Of a stretch of DNA of 5,675 nt, positions 3,706 to 5,675 are shown one piece after another. The notes under the pieces were generated by a model. The model made no database searches, was not told the origin of the DNA, and worked only from the letters and a program-made list of their open reading frames with translations. The stretch is from DATEVL01 sp035281845 (lineage in GTDB: Bacteria; Chloroflexota; Anaerolineae; Anaerolineales; E44-bin32). The stretch spans positions 1 through 5,675 of the forward strand of contig DATEVL010000084.1 in assembly GCA_035281845.1 (NCBI GenBank). Reading direction: 5' to 3'. Position 1 is the first letter of the stretch, and the number at the start of each line of letters is the position of its first letter. The translations under genes and the position numbers were made by a program.

Positions 3706-5675
3706 ATGGAGACGCAGCGCAAGACGGACCTCCAAACGCGCGTCGATTGGGAGCGTGTGGCGCGTGGCGTCCTCCGCTCGCGCTTGCTGGACGAGCTGGA
3801 AGAGGCCGAGCTCGCCCCCACCGGCGAAGTCCCCTACCAGTTCTCCGCGCGGGGCCATGAGCTGGCCCAGGTGCTGCTCGCCCAGCATTTGACCCATCCG
3901 CACGACGCCGCCACCGTCTACTACCGTTCCCGCCCTTTCATGCTGGCTTGCGGCCTGACCGTGGCCGAAGCCTTGGCCGCCGATATGGGACGGACCGGGA
4001 GCCCGTCCGAGGGCCGTGACGTCGGTGTGGTCTTCTCCATGCCTGCGCGCGGCGGCCCGTCGGTGTTGCCGGCCTCCGGCGATGTCGGCGCGCAGTACAC
4101 GCCGGCCTCAGGTTGGGCTCAGGCGATCGTTTATCGGCGAGACGTCCTGGGCGAGAGCGACTGGTCGGGCGCCATCGCCGTCGCCTTGGGAGGCGACGGC
4201 TCGGTGGCGACCAACGGTTTCTGGTCGGCGTTGACCATCGCCACCACCTTGCGCCTGCCGATGTTGTTCTTCATCGAAGACAACGGCTACGGGCTCTCCG
4301 TGCCGAGTTCGCTCCAAACGCCCGGCGGCGACATCGCCCGGAACCTCGAATCGTTCGATGGGATCCTCGTCCTCAACGGCTCGGGCACGGCGCCGGATTC
4401 GACGCCCGATCTGATCGTCCGCGCCGTCGACCACGTCCGCAGCGGCGCCGGCCCGTGCCTTCTCCGGCTGACGATGCCCCGCCTCTCCGGGCATACCTTC
4501 ATCGACAACCAGGCTTACAAGTCAGCCGCCGAACGGGAAGACGAGGCCAGGCGCGATCCTCTGCCCCTGCTGGCGGGACGGATCGCCGACGGGATGTGGG
4601 AGGGCCTGCGCGCCGAGGCCGCCGCCGAGGTCCGGGCGTCGCTGTTGGAGGCGCGAGGGTTTCCGCCGCCGTTCGGCGATGGACCTCGCCATCTCTTCTT
4701 CGAAGGTCGGCTGCAACTGGTCGGGGGGGTTTCACCGAAGCGGCTTGGGCGCCGCCAGGCTGTCCGCCCCGTCGACTCCCTGGGCATGCCTGGCGAAGCC
4801 GGCAAGCGGCTGAATCTGATCGAAGCCGTGCGCGCGGTGCTGGACGAAGAACTCACGGCCAACCCCCGCTGCGTGGTCTTCGGCGAGGATGTCGGGGTGA
4901 AGGGCGGTGTTCACGGAGCCACGGCCGGCCTGCAGACGAAATTCGGGGCGGGCCGCGTCTTCGACACATCGCTCTCCGAGGAGGGCATCCTCGGCCGCGC
5001 CGTCGGCATGGCCTTGGCCGGCCTGCTTCCCATTCCCGAAATCCAATTTCGCAAGTATGCCGATCCGGCGATGGAGTCGATCAACGATTGCGGCACGCTG
5101 CGTTGGAGAACGGCCGGGAAGTTCGCCGCACCGATGGTCGTGCGCATCCCGGTCGGTCACGGCAAGAAGATCGGCGACCCCTGGCACTCGGTCACCGGCG
5201 AGGCGATCTTCGCGCATACCCTGGGCTGGCGGCTGGCCTTTCCGTCCAACGCCGCCGACGCCGCCGGTCTGCTGCGCAGCGCGCTTCATGGCCAGGACCC
5301 GGTCTTCTTCTTCGAACACCGCTCCCTGCTGGACGCGCCCCACGCGCGGCGTCCCGATCCGGGATCCGATCATGTGATTCCGTTCGGGCAGGCGGCCGCG
5401 CTGACAGAAGGCGATGCTCTTACGGTCGTCACCTGGGGCGCCATGGTCTATCCGGTGCTGGAAGCGGCCGCGCGCCACCCGCATCGGGTCGAAGTGCTCG
5501 ACCTGCGCACGATCAGCCCGTGGGACCGCGCCGCAGTGCTGGCTTCCGTCCGCAAGACAGGGCGGTGCCTGGTGGTTCACGAGGACACGATCACTGGAGG
5601 CTTCGCCGGGGAGATCCTGGCGGTGGTCGCCCAGGAGGCGTTCACCGCGCTCGACGCGCCGCCACGACGACTGGC
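3706..5675 (+). CDS. Fused alpha/beta E1 of a 2-oxoacid dehydrogenase complex (ThDP-dependent), 3' end outside window
   Basis: The frame is open for 656 codons to the edge. Residues about 14-285 are the E1 alpha domain: GHELAQVLLAQHL, VYYRSRP (71-77), SGDVGAQYTPASGWA, the ThDP/Mg motif GGDG (162-165) through IEDN (190-193), and RLSGHTFIDNQAYKSAAER (259-277) with H263 in the place of the conserved loop histidine. After a linker, residues about 368 onward are E1 beta: LNLIEAVRAVLDEEL, FGEDVGVKGGVHG, FDTSLSEEGILG with the conserved glutamate E425, PEIQFRKYADPAMESIND, DPWHS with the likely catalytic H494, and FFEHRSLL (535-542). The transketolase C-terminal domain follows from about 557, with VEVLDLRTISPWD and VVHEDTITGGFAGEI. 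Such E1 enzymes decarboxylate pyruvate or branched-chain 2-oxoacids and pass the acyl group to E2; the substrate cannot be told here. The alpha half has GDGSVATNGFWSALT where canonical enzymes have GDGATSEG...N. ATG 3706 is chosen; GTG 3700 is possible. Confidence 0.93.
   Translation, partial: METQRKTDLQTRVDWERVARGVLRSRLLDELEEAELAPTGEVPYQFSARGHELAQVLLAQHLTHPHDAATVYYRSRPFMLACGLTVAEALAADMGRTGSPSEGRDVGVVFSMPARGGPSVLPASGDVGAQYTPASGWAQAIVYRRDVLGESDWSGAIAVALGGDGSVATNGFWSALTIATTLRLPMLFFIEDNGYGLSVPSSLQTPGGDIARNLESFDGILVLNGSGTAPDSTPDLIVRAVDHVRSGAGPCLLRLTMPRLSGHTFIDNQAYKSAAEREDEARRDPLPLLAGRIADGMWEGLRAEAAAEVRASLLEARGFPPPFGDGPRHLFFEGRLQLVGGVSPKRLGRRQAVRPVDSLGMPGEAGKRLNLIEAVRAVLDEELTANPRCVVFGEDVGVKGGVHGATAGLQTKFGAGRVFDTSLSEEGILGRAVGMALAGLLPIPEIQFRKYADPAMESINDCGTLRWRTAGKFAAPMVVRIPVGHGKKIGDPWHSVTGEAIFAHTLGWRLAFPSNAADAAGLLRSALHGQDPVFFFEHRSLLDAPHARRPDPGSDHVIPFGQAAALTEGDALTVVTWGAMVYPVLEAAARHPHRVEVLDLRTISPWDRAAVLASVRKTGRCLVVHEDTITGGFAGEILAVVAQEAFTALDAPPRRL

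Noticed and set aside
3391..3903. 170-codon minus-strand open frame across the intergenic repeats and E1 start
   Set aside because: It spans the T-run, both direct repeats and the G-rich hairpin, and its downstream half is antisense to the E1 N-terminus. Composition follows the repeats, not a protein fold.
4732..5580. 282-codon minus-strand open frame opposite the E1 beta domain
   Set aside because: It is antisense to a region with unmistakable E1 beta motifs; the sequence is Gly/Arg/His/Asp-rich with no domain pattern.

Overview
This is a GC-rich window from a bacterial chromosome, probably an uncultivated or deep-branching phylum with high-GC members (Acidobacteria, Chloroflexi, Gemmatimonadetes and Planctomycetes are candidates). 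That guess rests on GC content, on a fused E1 alpha/beta 2-oxoacid dehydrogenase, on a two-subunit class I fumarase, and on intergenic regions filled with short palindromic repeats. The sequence alone does not fix the phylum.

Layout. Positions 2-151 hold the 3' end of an unrecognised plus-strand gene. Positions 152-235 form a long imperfect hairpin that contains a REP-like palindrome with a GTAG head. Positions 264-803 encode a 179-aa protein of unknown function. Its stop codon lies inside a perfect 10-bp inverted repeat (800-827) that separates it from a convergent minus-strand operon. Read in its own direction, that operon is fumarase alpha subunit (2975-2091), fumarase beta subunit (2080-1460) and a GyrI-like small-molecule-binding protein (1443-835), with gaps of only 10 and 16 nt. 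Positions 2976-3705 are a 730-bp divergent intergenic region without a credible gene. It holds a 29-nt-arm inverted repeat against the fumarase start, two G-rich hairpin elements in opposite orientation (each with a strong G-quadruplex pattern), a 17-bp direct repeat, and a consensus TATAAT box just before the next gene. From 3706 to the window end, a plus-strand gene encodes a thiamine-diphosphate-dependent E1 in which alpha and beta halves are fused in one chain. It stays open for 656 codons and runs off the edge.

How the genes work together. Fumarase (TCA cycle) and an E1 of the pyruvate or branched-chain 2-oxoacid dehydrogenase type are both central carbon enzymes transcribed away from a shared, structure-rich intergenic region. 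The GyrI-like protein is the odd partner of the fumarase operon. I see no mobile-element gene, CRISPR array, tRNA or rRNA. The most unusual content is the set of structured intergenic sequences and the departures from canonical E1 alpha motifs in the fused enzyme.
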